This document shows positions 56,899 to 64,000 of a stretch of 64,000 bases of DNA, in pieces. The translations under genes were made by a program, and so were the position numbers. The notes beneath the pieces are model-generated. The model searched no databases and had not been told where the DNA came from. It saw only the letters and a program-made list of their open reading frames with translations. The stretch is from Saprospiraceae bacterium (GTDB lineage Bacteria > Bacteroidota > Bacteroidia > Chitinophagales > Saprospiraceae), in contig JADJNW010000013.1 of assembly GCA_016714085.1 (NCBI GenBank), positions 1 through 64,000 of the forward strand, written 5' to 3'. Position 1 is the stretch's first letter. Every line of letters begins with the position of its first letter.

Positions 56899-57840
56899 AT
56901 GAAAAAATTCACTTCCGTACACGACGTACCCGACCCGAAAACATTGGTGCAAGAAGCTATGTCGCTGAAAGCCAATCCCTTTGTACATGATGCATTGGGC
57001 AGGCACAAGACGCTGGTAATGCTATTTTTTAATCCCAGTTTGCGCACGCGCCTGAGTACCGAGAAAGCCGCGCTAAATCTAGGAATGTCCGTGATTAGTA
57101 TGAACGCGACCGAAGGCTGGCAATTGGAATTCCAGGATCATGTAGTGATGAATAGCGATAAAGCAGAGCATATCCGCGAGGCGGCGGGCGTCATTAGTCA
57201 ATATGCCGATGTGATTGGGGTGCGCACCTTTTCAAGTTTGACCGATCATGAGCGCGATTATGCTGATTTTGTGCTGAATCGCTTCATAGAATTCGCATCC
57301 GTGCCTGTTGTGAGCCTCGAATCTGCGATTCGGCATCCTTTGCAATCCCTGGCCGACTGTGTAACGATTGAAGAACATAAAACCAAAGCGCGCCCTAAAG
57401 TTGTGCTCACCTGGGCGCCGCATCCACGAGCATTGCCGCAGGCGGTCGCCAATTCTTTTATCGAGTGGATGAAAGTGATGGATGTGGATTTGACGGTGAC
57501 GCATCCTCCGGGATATGAATTGTCGCCTTTATTCGCGGAGGGTGTGCCGATTGAATATGATCAACGCAAAGCCTTTGAAGGTGTGGATTTTATATATTGC
57601 AAGAATTGGTCAGCTTATGCACCTTATGGTCAAATTTTAAATCAAGACCCGGATTGGATGGTGACGATGGATAAAATGAACCTCACGGATAATGGAAAAT
57701 TCATGCACTGTTTGCCGGTGCGCCGGAATGTAAAAGTAGAGGATGCCGTGCTGAATAGCCCGATTTCATTGGTATTGCAACAAGCAAATAATCGGACTTA
57801 TGCTGCGCAAGCGGTTTTAAGGAGGATGATTGGGGAATAG
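56899..57840 (+). CDS. argF': N-succinylornithine / N-acetylornithine carbamoyltransferase
   Basis: Transcarbamylase of the Bacteroidota arginine route, acting on acylated ornithine rather than ornithine. It has 313 residues. The carbamoyl-phosphate motif FFNPSLRTRLSTEKAALN replaces STRTR, with RHPLQSLADC and MHCLPVRRN also present. In B. fragilis succinylornithine transcarbamylase a Pro (90), and in Xanthomonas acetylornithine transcarbamylase a Glu (92), decides the acyl group. Here the aligned residue in NSDKAEHIREA is Ala89, neither of the two, so the substrate is open; a small residue seems more compatible with succinyl. Followed by argB after 52 nt, which fits arginine synthesis. Confidence 0.93.
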   Translation: MKKFTSVHDVPDPKTLVQEAMSLKANPFVHDALGRHKTLVMLFFNPSLRTRLSTEKAALNLGMSVISMNATEGWQLEFQDHVVMNSDKAEHIREAAGVISQYADVIGVRTFSSLTDHERDYADFVLNRFIEFASVPVVSLESAIRHPLQSLADCVTIEEHKTKARPKVVLTWAPHPRALPQAVANSFIEWMKVMDVDLTVTHPPGYELSPLFAEGVPIEYDQRKAFEGVDFIYCKNWSAYAPYGQILNQDPDWMVTMDKMNLTDNGKFMHCLPVRRNVKVEDAVLNSPISLVLQQANNRTYAAQAVLRRMIGE

Positions 57841-57892
57841 GGTGATTTTATCAGTTGGTATCATAAAGATCGTGTATTATTAATATCATGTA

Positions 57893-58663
57893 ATGAAATC
57901 CTTATTTATATTAAAAATTGGCGGAAAAGTTATTGAAGATCAGGCGCTTCTGGATGAGGCATTACAAGCATTCGTACAACAAGAAGGATATAAAATCCTG
58001 ATTCATGGCGGCGGTAAACGCGCATCAGAACTGAGCAAACAACTCGGCATTCCTGTACAAATGATGAATGGCCGGCGCATCACAGATGCCGCTACGCTTG
58101 AAGTTGCCGTGATGGTCTATGCTGGCCTTGCCAATAAAAATATCGTGGCAAGCTTGCAGGCGCTGGGCTGCAATGCGATTGGTTTGAGCGGTGCGGATGC
58201 GAATGCGATTCTTGCACACAAACGCGAGGTGAAAGATATTGATTACGGCTTTGCCGGGGATGTGGATGCGGTGAATGTGAATACGATTCAAACGCTGTTG
58301 GAAGGTAGCCTGACGCCTGTGTTCTGCGCGATCACGCATGACGGGCAAGGTCAACTCCTCAATACCAACGCCGATACCATTGCTATGCAATTAGCTACCG
58401 CTATGGCGCCCTATTATTTAGTAAGCCTTCATTTTTGTTTTGAAAAACCGGGCGTTTTATTAAATGCGGATGATCATAACTCTGTCATTCCTATTTTACA
58501 TTATAATGATTATCAAGATTATCAGGCGGACGGCACGATTTATGAAGGAATGTTGCCCAAACTCGATAATGCATTTACTGCCCTCCAAAAAGGTGTGAAA
58601 GAAGTACGCATCGGCGATGTGCGGGCGATCCTGGAGCAAAAAGGAACAACGCTTCAATACTAA
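57893..58663 (+). CDS. argB: acetylglutamate kinase (or acylglutamate kinase)
   Basis: Phosphorylates N-acyl-glutamate in arginine synthesis. It has 256 residues of the amino acid kinase fold: LFILKIGGKVIEDQ with the catalytic Lys, LIHGGGKRASELSKQLGI, the substrate motif MMNGRRITDAATLEVAVMVY, IGLSGADANAI, and LLNTNADTIAMQLA near the C-terminus. If argF' uses succinyl-ornithine, this enzyme would act on N-succinylglutamate. Second arginine gene of the operon. The catalytic Lys in the C-terminal nucleotide region was not checked residue by residue. Confidence 0.94.
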   Translation: MKSLFILKIGGKVIEDQALLDEALQAFVQQEGYKILIHGGGKRASELSKQLGIPVQMMNGRRITDAATLEVAVMVYAGLANKNIVASLQALGCNAIGLSGADANAILAHKREVKDIDYGFAGDVDAVNVNTIQTLLEGSLTPVFCAITHDGQGQLLNTNADTIAMQLATAMAPYYLVSLHFCFEKPGVLLNADDHNSVIPILHYNDYQDYQADGTIYEGMLPKLDNAFTALQKGVKEVRIGDVRAILEQKGTTLQY

Positions 58664-58989
58664 TCACCGAACCCCTTATTACATTCTTGTCCATCTGTAT
58701 TACACGATCATAGGCCGAGCGAACTCATCGTTGCTCTGTATTACTTTTTAGTGTAAAGCAGCTAAATATATAGGGTTGTTTATAATAAAATGCCGATGTA
58801 AGGGTGGTTTGTTGTAAAATGTTGCATTGGGTACAGTTTATTTGTGCCAAGTAAGGAACTTTATTCTTTCAAAATTTCAATCACAATTAACCAACTAAAA
58901 AAAATCCACCCACGCGCCCTCAAGCCCATGCGACGGATAGCCTTCCTCCAATGATCGTTTCCTCATCAGCATATTAGCAAATTAACTCT
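58664..58989. other. 326-bp intergenic region
   Basis: Between argB and the ABC exporter gene. Moderate GC, no hairpin terminator, no TAnnTTTG match, no gene seen. Confidence 0.5.
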
Positions 58990-60804
58990 ATGGCAGAAGA
59001 TAAAGAAAAACAATCCCTGAAGAATCAATTCCTGGCGCTGCGGCACTTGCCCCGGTTGTTCCGTTTGATCTGGGAAACGAGCAAGCCGCTTACGATTGCC
59101 AATGTGTTACTGCGCCTGGTGCAGTCGGTCATTCCATTAGCAACATTATATATTGCGAAGGAAATTATTGATGAAGTGGTGCTGTTGACGCAAGGGGCAG
59201 GCGATACGAAATACCTCTGGCTGATGGTAGGGTTGGAGCTGGGTCTGGCAGTGTTTTCAAGCATTTTGAACCGAGGCATTATCCTGATGGACACTTTATT
59301 AGGCGATTTATTTTCCAATCAATCTTCGGTCGAAATTATGCGCCACGCCGCCAAAATGGATTTATATCAATTTGAAGAAGCGACCTTTTATGATAAGCTC
59401 GAACGCGCGCGCCGCAACACCGCCGGGCGTACCGTGCTGATGACGCAGGTGCTGGCGCAATTACAAGATATAATTACGATTATTACATTGGGTGCGGGTT
59501 TGATTGCATTTAATCCCTGGCTGATTTTGATTTTGGTAGTGGCGGTGATTCCTTCCTTTATTGCCGAATCTTATTTCAACCAACGTACGTATTCATTGAT
59601 TTACGGCTGGACGCCGGAGCGACGCGAACTCGACTATCTGCGCTACATTGGCGCGAGTGATCAGACCGCCAAAGAGGTCAAAATTTTTAATCTCGCGGAC
59701 TTTATTACAAATCGCTTTGCGGATATTTCCCATCGATATTATTTCGCTAGCCGCAAACTGTCTATACGCCACGCCACTTGGGGCACCTTGCTATCGGCGT
59801 TGGGTACGGGCGCTTATTATATTGCTTATGTTTTTATTATATTGCAAACAATTTCCGGCGCAATTACGATCGGAACATTAACTTTTTTATCGGGTTCTTT
59901 TAATCGGATGCAAAATATGCTGCAAGGCATCATGAGTCGCTTCTCGCGCATCGCAGAAGGATCCTTGTATTTGCAGGATTTATTTGATTTTTTTGAAATC
60001 CAGCCGACGATTATTTCCAAACCAAATAGCATTCCATTTCCTGAGAAAATTCAACAGGGCTTTACATTTGAAAATGTAAGCTTTAAATATCCTGATAGTC
60101 ATAAATGGGCGATTCGGAATCTTTCATTTGAATTAAAAGCGGGCGAAAAACTCGCGCTCGTGGGCGAGAATGGTGCAGGGAAAACCACGCTGGTCAAGCT
60201 TTTGGCGCGTTTGTACGAACCGACCGAAGGGCGTATTTTGATTGATGGTGTGGATATTAAAGATTATAATTTAGATAGCTTGCGTAATAATATTGGTATC
60301 ATATTTCAAGATTATATAAGATGGCAGATGAAAGCCTCTGAAAATATTGCGGTTGGTAATATTGATGCGGTGGAAGACATGGCTTTGATCGAAGAATCAG
60401 CGGAAAAAAGTCTGGCCAACATGGTCATTGAAGACTTGCCAAAGCGCTACGAACAGTTGCTGGGCAAGCGTTTTGAAGAAGGCACGGAGCTTTCCGGCGG
60501 GCAATGGCAAAAGGTAGCGCTTGGGCGCGCGTATATGCGCAAGGCGCAATTGCTTATCCTCGATGAACCCACGTCCGCATTGGATGCGCGCGCGGAGCAT
60601 GAAGTATTTCTGCGCTTTTCAGAGTTGATCGAAGGCAAATCAGCAGTATTAATTTCTCACCGTTTCTCGACCGTGCGTATGGCAGATCGGATTTTATTTT
60701 TGGAAAATGGGCGATTATTAGAACTCGGCAGCCACGAGGAGTTATTACATCAAAATGGTAAATATGCGGAGTTATTTAGATTACAGGCGAAGGGGTATCA
60801 GTAA
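58990..60804 (+). CDS. ABC exporter, fused permease and ATPase
   Basis: A 604-residue half-transporter of the MsbA/ABCB type. The membrane part (about 30-330) has segments such as IANVLLRLVQSVIPLATLYI and LVVAVIPSFIAESYFN. The ATPase starts at about 355: A-loop region FTFENVSFKYPDSHKW, Walker A GENGAGKTTL, Q-loop GIIFQDYIRW, signature ELSGGQWQKVALGRAYM, Walker B LLILDEPTSALDA and the H-loop His in VLISHRFSTVRMAD. It would act as a dimer to export lipids, drugs or peptides; substrate not deducible. Monocistronic, convergent with the GT87-like gene. Confidence 0.95.
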   Translation: MAEDKEKQSLKNQFLALRHLPRLFRLIWETSKPLTIANVLLRLVQSVIPLATLYIAKEIIDEVVLLTQGAGDTKYLWLMVGLELGLAVFSSILNRGIILMDTLLGDLFSNQSSVEIMRHAAKMDLYQFEEATFYDKLERARRNTAGRTVLMTQVLAQLQDIITIITLGAGLIAFNPWLILILVVAVIPSFIAESYFNQRTYSLIYGWTPERRELDYLRYIGASDQTAKEVKIFNLADFITNRFADISHRYYFASRKLSIRHATWGTLLSALGTGAYYIAYVFIILQTISGAITIGTLTFLSGSFNRMQNMLQGIMSRFSRIAEGSLYLQDLFDFFEIQPTIISKPNSIPFPEKIQQGFTFENVSFKYPDSHKWAIRNLSFELKAGEKLALVGENGAGKTTLVKLLARLYEPTEGRILIDGVDIKDYNLDSLRNNIGIIFQDYIRWQMKASENIAVGNIDAVEDMALIEESAEKSLANMVIEDLPKRYEQLLGKRFEEGTELSGGQWQKVALGRAYMRKAQLLILDEPTSALDARAEHEVFLRFSELIEGKSAVLISHRFSTVRMADRILFLENGRLLELGSHEELLHQNGKYAELFRLQAKGYQ

Positions 60805-60883
60805 ATAGTCCACTGATTATTAGGAGGTTTATGATTTTTAACTGATTTGGAAAATAATTGTCTATCTTAATTATCATATAAAA

Positions 60884-62215
60884 TCAGTGTTCCATCTGCC
60901 GTGATGGACGCCACCAAAGTTCCCAAATAAAAAATAACGTAACAATTACATATTCTGTTACAATTAGTAAATAATTTTCCTGAAATCCTCCGCCCCAATA
61001 ATGGCTATAACTCAACCAAACTACGCCCGACCAAATAATCGGGTAGCGCCATTTAGTAAATAAACTTAAAGTTACAGGCAATGTAATATACCAGGGATGT
61101 ACGATCGGGGTATTAAGTAAATAAATGCTAATCGCAAATAGCCAGCTTTCGGGTAAGAATATCAAGTCTTTATTCTTGCGAATAAAAGTTAATATTATAA
61201 TACTAAAAAAAGTAATCATGGCTAAGATTGGCCCAACCGTTTTGATAATATAAGCGTCTCCGAAAAATATTTTATTAAACCATTTTATAATGTAAAATAC
61301 GCTGGCATTGAATTGAAATTGTCGAAAATAAAGATTGAGGCTATTGCCAAAATTTTCAAAAAATAAACTATTAATAAGCGGTATAAATAATGCTAATAAT
61401 AATAATCCTATCATTAAAAAATAAATAATACTTCTTCGCCAGCCCAAACGCGCGATCAGAAATGGTAGAAACATGAGGGGTAATAATTTTGAAGCGATAG
61501 CGCCTGCCATAGCAAATGCCGATAGCGTAAAGCGATTATTTATAATAAACCATAATGATAATAATAGAAAAAATATCATAAAGCCTTCAAAATGCAGATT
61601 GCCAACGATTTCTACAATAATTAAAGGGTTTAAGGCATATAATAATATATTTTTTTCCGGCAGTTTAAATTTTTGTAATATTTTTTTAATTAATAAAATA
61701 CTGCCGATTTCACTGAGCAGTAAAAAAAACTTCATGATTATCCCTGCAACAATAATGTTTTTCGGCGAAAGCCAGGCTGCTATTGCAAAAATAGCTTGTA
61801 ATATCGGCGGATAAATGGTATAATGATCTTTGGAATTGAGTTTGTTATATAATTCAGGTGTCAGATATTCTGATAAGATATTATTTTGAATATAATAATC
61901 CGGCAAATAAACAAAAGGATTATAGCCATGCGTACTTAGCAGACCATCCCAATAAAAACGGTAGATGTCGTCGGAAAGATTGGGAAAAGAGAATACTAAA
62001 ACAATGCGTAGCAATATTCCTAAGCCCAACCAAAAAGAGATGTTATTACTCAAATTGATAACATCGCTCTTTATTTTATGAAAAATTAATAAATAAATAA
62101 TAAAGAAAGGTACAAAGCTTATAATAAGCTTCTCAAATGCTGACTGGTTTATAAAATAACCCAGCCAAATCGTTAATATTAATAATAGTATTGATAATAA
62201 AATTTTTTGCCACAT
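60884..62215 (-). CDS. GT87-like membrane glycosyltransferase (mannosyltransferase family)
   Basis: A 443-residue polytopic protein with about ten helices. The first loop has a DD-type acidic motif in FPNLSDDIYRFYWDGLLSTHGYNPF, as in GT-C polyprenol-mannose-dependent transferases. Other features are KDHYTIYPPILQAIFAIAAW and the Trp-containing NTPIVHPWYITLPVTLSLF near the C-terminus. The acceptor is unknown; capsule, lipid or glycoprotein are possible. A -7-like element, TATTTTTG, ends 5 nt before its start codon, so the transcript might be leaderless or the start might be elsewhere. Confidence 0.85.
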   Translation of the reverse strand: MWQKILLSILLLILTIWLGYFINQSAFEKLIISFVPFFIIYLLIFHKIKSDVINLSNNISFWLGLGILLRIVLVFSFPNLSDDIYRFYWDGLLSTHGYNPFVYLPDYYIQNNILSEYLTPELYNKLNSKDHYTIYPPILQAIFAIAAWLSPKNIIVAGIIMKFFLLLSEIGSILLIKKILQKFKLPEKNILLYALNPLIIVEIVGNLHFEGFMIFFLLLSLWFIINNRFTLSAFAMAGAIASKLLPLMFLPFLIARLGWRRSIIYFLMIGLLLLALFIPLINSLFFENFGNSLNLYFRQFQFNASVFYIIKWFNKIFFGDAYIIKTVGPILAMITFFSIIILTFIRKNKDLIFLPESWLFAISIYLLNTPIVHPWYITLPVTLSLFTKWRYPIIWSGVVWLSYSHYWGGGFQENYLLIVTEYVIVTLFFIWELWWRPSRQMEH

Positions 62216-62219
62216 AAGG

Positions 62220-62227
62220 CAAAAATA
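62220..62227 (-). promoter_or_regulatory. TAnnTTTG-like element adjacent to the GT87-like start
   Basis: Minus strand TATTTTTG fits TAnnTTTG but ends only 5 nt before the ATG at 62215, which would make the mRNA leaderless. It may be a chance match in AT-rich DNA. Confidence 0.25.
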
Positions 62228-62274
62228 AGCGAGTTTTTAAGTAATGGATGTCTGAATTCGGACTTTTCTTTACA

Positions 62275-62913
62275 TCAAGATAATGCCTGGCATTTATAAA
62301 TTTTAGTCGATGTCGTTTGTCGGGTTTTAAAATCGAAAATATATTGCTCCAAATAACCCAATCCCATGCCTGCATCCAGTATTTTCTGGGCATCCGGGCA
62401 GTCAGGTTTTGGATTTAGGGCGGCAGCAGCGGCGTCATCCAGCAAAGCAAAATAATGAATTTGCGTACCTTCTATTTTCATTTCATCCGAATCAAAATTA
62501 AATTCACCAATTTTTTGATTGCTCGTCAAATCATAAATATGCATCGTTCTGCTAATATCAAGCGTACCTTCATCCACAAAAAGATAATTGCCGGATATAC
62601 CCGCGAAAAAGCCAAATGAAATATTACTCACCAAAGTACTATCAGAAGTGCGCATATTCACAGCCGTGATACGCTCGCTATAGCTGCCGTCATCCAGTTC
62701 TTCCGAGCTTACAATGATATGATATTCAGGATATTGATAAACTGTAATATTATTGATTACCACAAAAGTAGATGCATCCGCATTGGATGGCCCGATCAAA
62801 GTATCTTTCGCGGCGTATTTTTGTGGAGGCGCTTGATTGGTGGGGGCAGGAGAGGAGGTGCAATTATAAAACCCTATTATAAAGATTAAGTAAATAAATA
62901 TCCTGTTTTTCAT
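62275..62913 (-). CDS. lipoprotein of unknown function
   Basis: A 212-residue lipoprotein. The signal RIFIYLIFIIGFYNC ends in Cys at the lipid-attachment site, followed by a Pro-rich linker (SSPAPTNQAPPQK). The mature part looks beta-rich with IYDLTSNQKIGEFNFDSDE; a DCPDAQK region and a final TTSTKIYKCQ contain cysteines that could pair. No family recognised. It is codirectional with the GT87-like gene (downstream on the minus strand) and the GT2-like gene is beyond it on the other side. Confidence 0.75.
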   Translation of the reverse strand: MKNRIFIYLIFIIGFYNCTSSPAPTNQAPPQKYAAKDTLIGPSNADASTFVVINNITVYQYPEYHIIVSSEELDDGSYSERITAVNMRTSDSTLVSNISFGFFAGISGNYLFVDEGTLDISRTMHIYDLTSNQKIGEFNFDSDEMKIEGTQIHYFALLDDAAAAALNPKPDCPDAQKILDAGMGLGYLEQYIFDFKTRQTTSTKIYKCQALS

Positions 62914-62940
62914 AAGGAATTAGGTTTTATGGTAAATAAA

Positions 62941-62973
62941 TGGGTTGAATAGCATTCATTCCTATTCAACCCA
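62941..62973 (-). terminator. 12-bp perfect stem, terminator of the GT2-like gene
   Basis: TGGGTTGAATAG pairs perfectly with CTATTCAACCCA (62962-62973) around an 9-nt loop. On the minus strand it follows the GT2-like stop at 62995 and runs into TTTATTTACC. Confidence 0.8.
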
Positions 62974-62994
62974 CGAGGCTTTATTTAAAATGGT

Positions 62995-64000
62995 TTAATG
63001 CGTTCTGATATGTCGCAACGTAAAATAAAAAATCGCGCCGTAGCCAAGACTCAGCATCAAATGGAATATCAAGAAGGTTGTATTTTGAATCAAAATGCCA
63101 CCGATCACGCCGCCCAGGAAATACAAAGCCAGGAAACCTTCAAGGAGCGTTGTCCAGGAAAGTTTTTTACTCAAATATTTACTTTTGCTAAATGTATCTT
63201 TAATCGTTTGAATATTAAATTTTGGCGTTCTTACAAAAGGCGATTTCTTCCCGCGATAACCCTGGATGACCGCCACACTATTGTGCAAGGATAAACCCAT
63301 GGAAAGCGCTAAAAACAATGGGAATAAGAAAATAAATTTATACACCGATTTTCCGAAATCTTCTTCCTGATGGCGCGCCGGCGATTGTAAATTGGCAGTG
63401 TAATAAACGGCGATAATAGATAATAAACCTATCATAAACCATGCAAAGAAACTTTTGCTGAAGCCTTGCTCGATCAAATCGCCCAACACAAACAACAGCG
63501 GCACACTGAAAACCCCCGCGATAAATACAAACACAAAAACCGTGCTGCTCAAGAGGTGTACTGTTGCCTGAATTTTTTGCCAAAGACCCAAATCCGATTT
63601 CCAGACCGTTGGTAGCATCTTCTTGGCGGTTTCTGCACCACCTTTCATCCAGCGGAATTGCTGCGATTTCAGGCTGTTCATTTCTGCCGGAAGCTCAGCC
63701 GGAGCGCCCACATTTTCGAGGAATTTTATTTTATAACCTTTCAATTGCGCACGAATGCTCAGGTCGAGGTCTTCTGTCAAAGTATCTGCTTCCCAGCCAC
63801 CGGCATCGTCGATCGTTTGCCGACGCCATACGCCCGCCGTTCCGTTGAATTGCAATAAATAATTGCCCGCTTCGCGTCCTTTTTGCTCCACCGTGAAATG
63901 CACATTCAATTGTAAAGCTTGAAGCCTGGTAATCAAGGAGTAATCTTCGTTGATATGCTCCCAACGGGTTTGTACTACACCGACTTTTGCGTCTTTAAAA
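62995..64000 (-). CDS. GT2-family membrane glycosyltransferase, N-terminus beyond the window
   Basis: The C-terminal 334 residues or so of a cellulose-synthase-like (family 2) glycosyltransferase. The reading frame runs through position 64000 without a start (FKDAKVGVVQTRWEHIN at the edge). GVWRRQTIDDAGGWEADTLTEDLDLSIRAQLKG contains the TED catalytic region and QQFRWMKGGAETAKK is the QxxRW motif (both are shown in parts of at most 20 residues: GGWEADTLTEDLDLS, SQQFRWMKGG). Four or five membrane helices follow (STVFVFVFIAGVFSVPLLF, FFAWFMIGLLSIIAVYY, FLFPLFLALSMGLSL). Its product and acceptor are unknown. Confidence 0.93.
   Translation of the reverse strand, partial: FKDAKVGVVQTRWEHINEDYSLITRLQALQLNVHFTVEQKGREAGNYLLQFNGTAGVWRRQTIDDAGGWEADTLTEDLDLSIRAQLKGYKIKFLENVGAPAELPAEMNSLKSQQFRWMKGGAETAKKMLPTVWKSDLGLWQKIQATVHLLSSTVFVFVFIAGVFSVPLLFVLGDLIEQGFSKSFFAWFMIGLLSIIAVYYTANLQSPARHQEEDFGKSVYKFIFLFPLFLALSMGLSLHNSVAVIQGYRGKKSPFVRTPKFNIQTIKDTFSKSKYLSKKLSWTTLLEGFLALYFLGGVIGGILIQNTTFLIFHLMLSLGYGAIFYFTLRHIRTH

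Noticed and set aside
1..64000. tRNA, rRNA, riboswitch, prophage or insertion sequence
   Set aside because: I looked for T-loop motifs, transposase or integrase motifs and known riboswitch cores by eye and found none; a covariance-model scan would be needed to exclude small RNAs.

Overview
The window is chromosomal DNA from a member of the Bacteroidota, most likely Saprospiria (Lewinella/Haliscomenobacter/Saprospira-like). This is inferred from content: a type B (gliding-motility/T9SS) C-terminal sorting domain, a TonB-dependent receptor with a carboxypeptidase-like N-terminal domain, an N-succinyl/N-acetylornithine-type carbamoyltransferase, DUF2911 and DUF2807 proteins, and many -7 promoter elements of the Bacteroidota form TAnnTTTG. 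No rRNA, tRNA, CRISPR array, insertion sequence or prophage was recognised.

Layout. 1-6.6 kb, mostly minus: rpiB-gnd-zwf (pentose phosphate pathway; zwf cut by the window edge), a TfoX-like protein, a 795-residue secreted T9SS protein and a small TPR protein. 6.7-8.6 kb: etfBA behind an 18-bp perfect palindrome. 8.6-13.5 kb: a class C beta-lactamase-like hydrolase, a LytS/LytTR two-component pair and a DUF2911 protein. 13.7-18.3 kb: sulphur amino acid genes, namely an Lrp regulator divergent from a Cys/Met-metabolism PLP enzyme with two Lrp-consensus boxes between them, then cysE and a cysteine synthase. 18.6-21.3 kb: a SET-domain protein and typA/bipA. 21.8-25.9 kb: a minus-strand signalling operon (TPR histidine kinase broken by a frameshift, single-domain regulator, REC-kinase-REC-AraC hybrid). 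26.0-26.3 kb: a striking array of about twelve dyads spaced 21-22 bp apart. 26.5-34.5 kb: a degenerate cyclase/TPR membrane protein, a cholesterol-dependent-cytolysin-like lipoprotein, and an ECF sigma factor next to a Ser/Thr kinase-TPR protein. 34.8-43.5 kb: an FtsX-type permease, a RHH/MazF toxin-antitoxin pair, dapF, a TlpA-like thioredoxin, an HtrA protease and a frameshifted sterol-desaturase-like gene. 43.5-49.6 kb: OsmC, a Tat-exported sugar isomerase-like protein, a TMEM220-like protein, a TonB-dependent receptor, a beta-barrel protein and a DUF2807 lipoprotein. 49.9-64 kb: an orphan AT-rich gene, two adjacent M14 carboxypeptidase paralogues (the first has lost its zinc ligands), a DUF885 protein, argF'-argB, an ABC exporter, a GT87-like mannosyltransferase, a lipoprotein and a truncated GT2 gene.

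The strongest unexplained signals are in non-coding DNA. One is the phased dyad array at 26047-26322. The other is a recurring type of intergenic element in which a short word is repeated imperfectly and then answered by its reverse complement, so each locus has its own word but the same folded-back architecture. On the protein side the best leads are the CDC-like lipoprotein, the M14 enzyme/pseudoenzyme pair and the cyclase domain lacking catalytic residues. Three reading-frame anomalies (TfoX tail, TPR kinase, sterol desaturase) and a zwf gene without a normal start codon may be real or may be single-base sequence errors.
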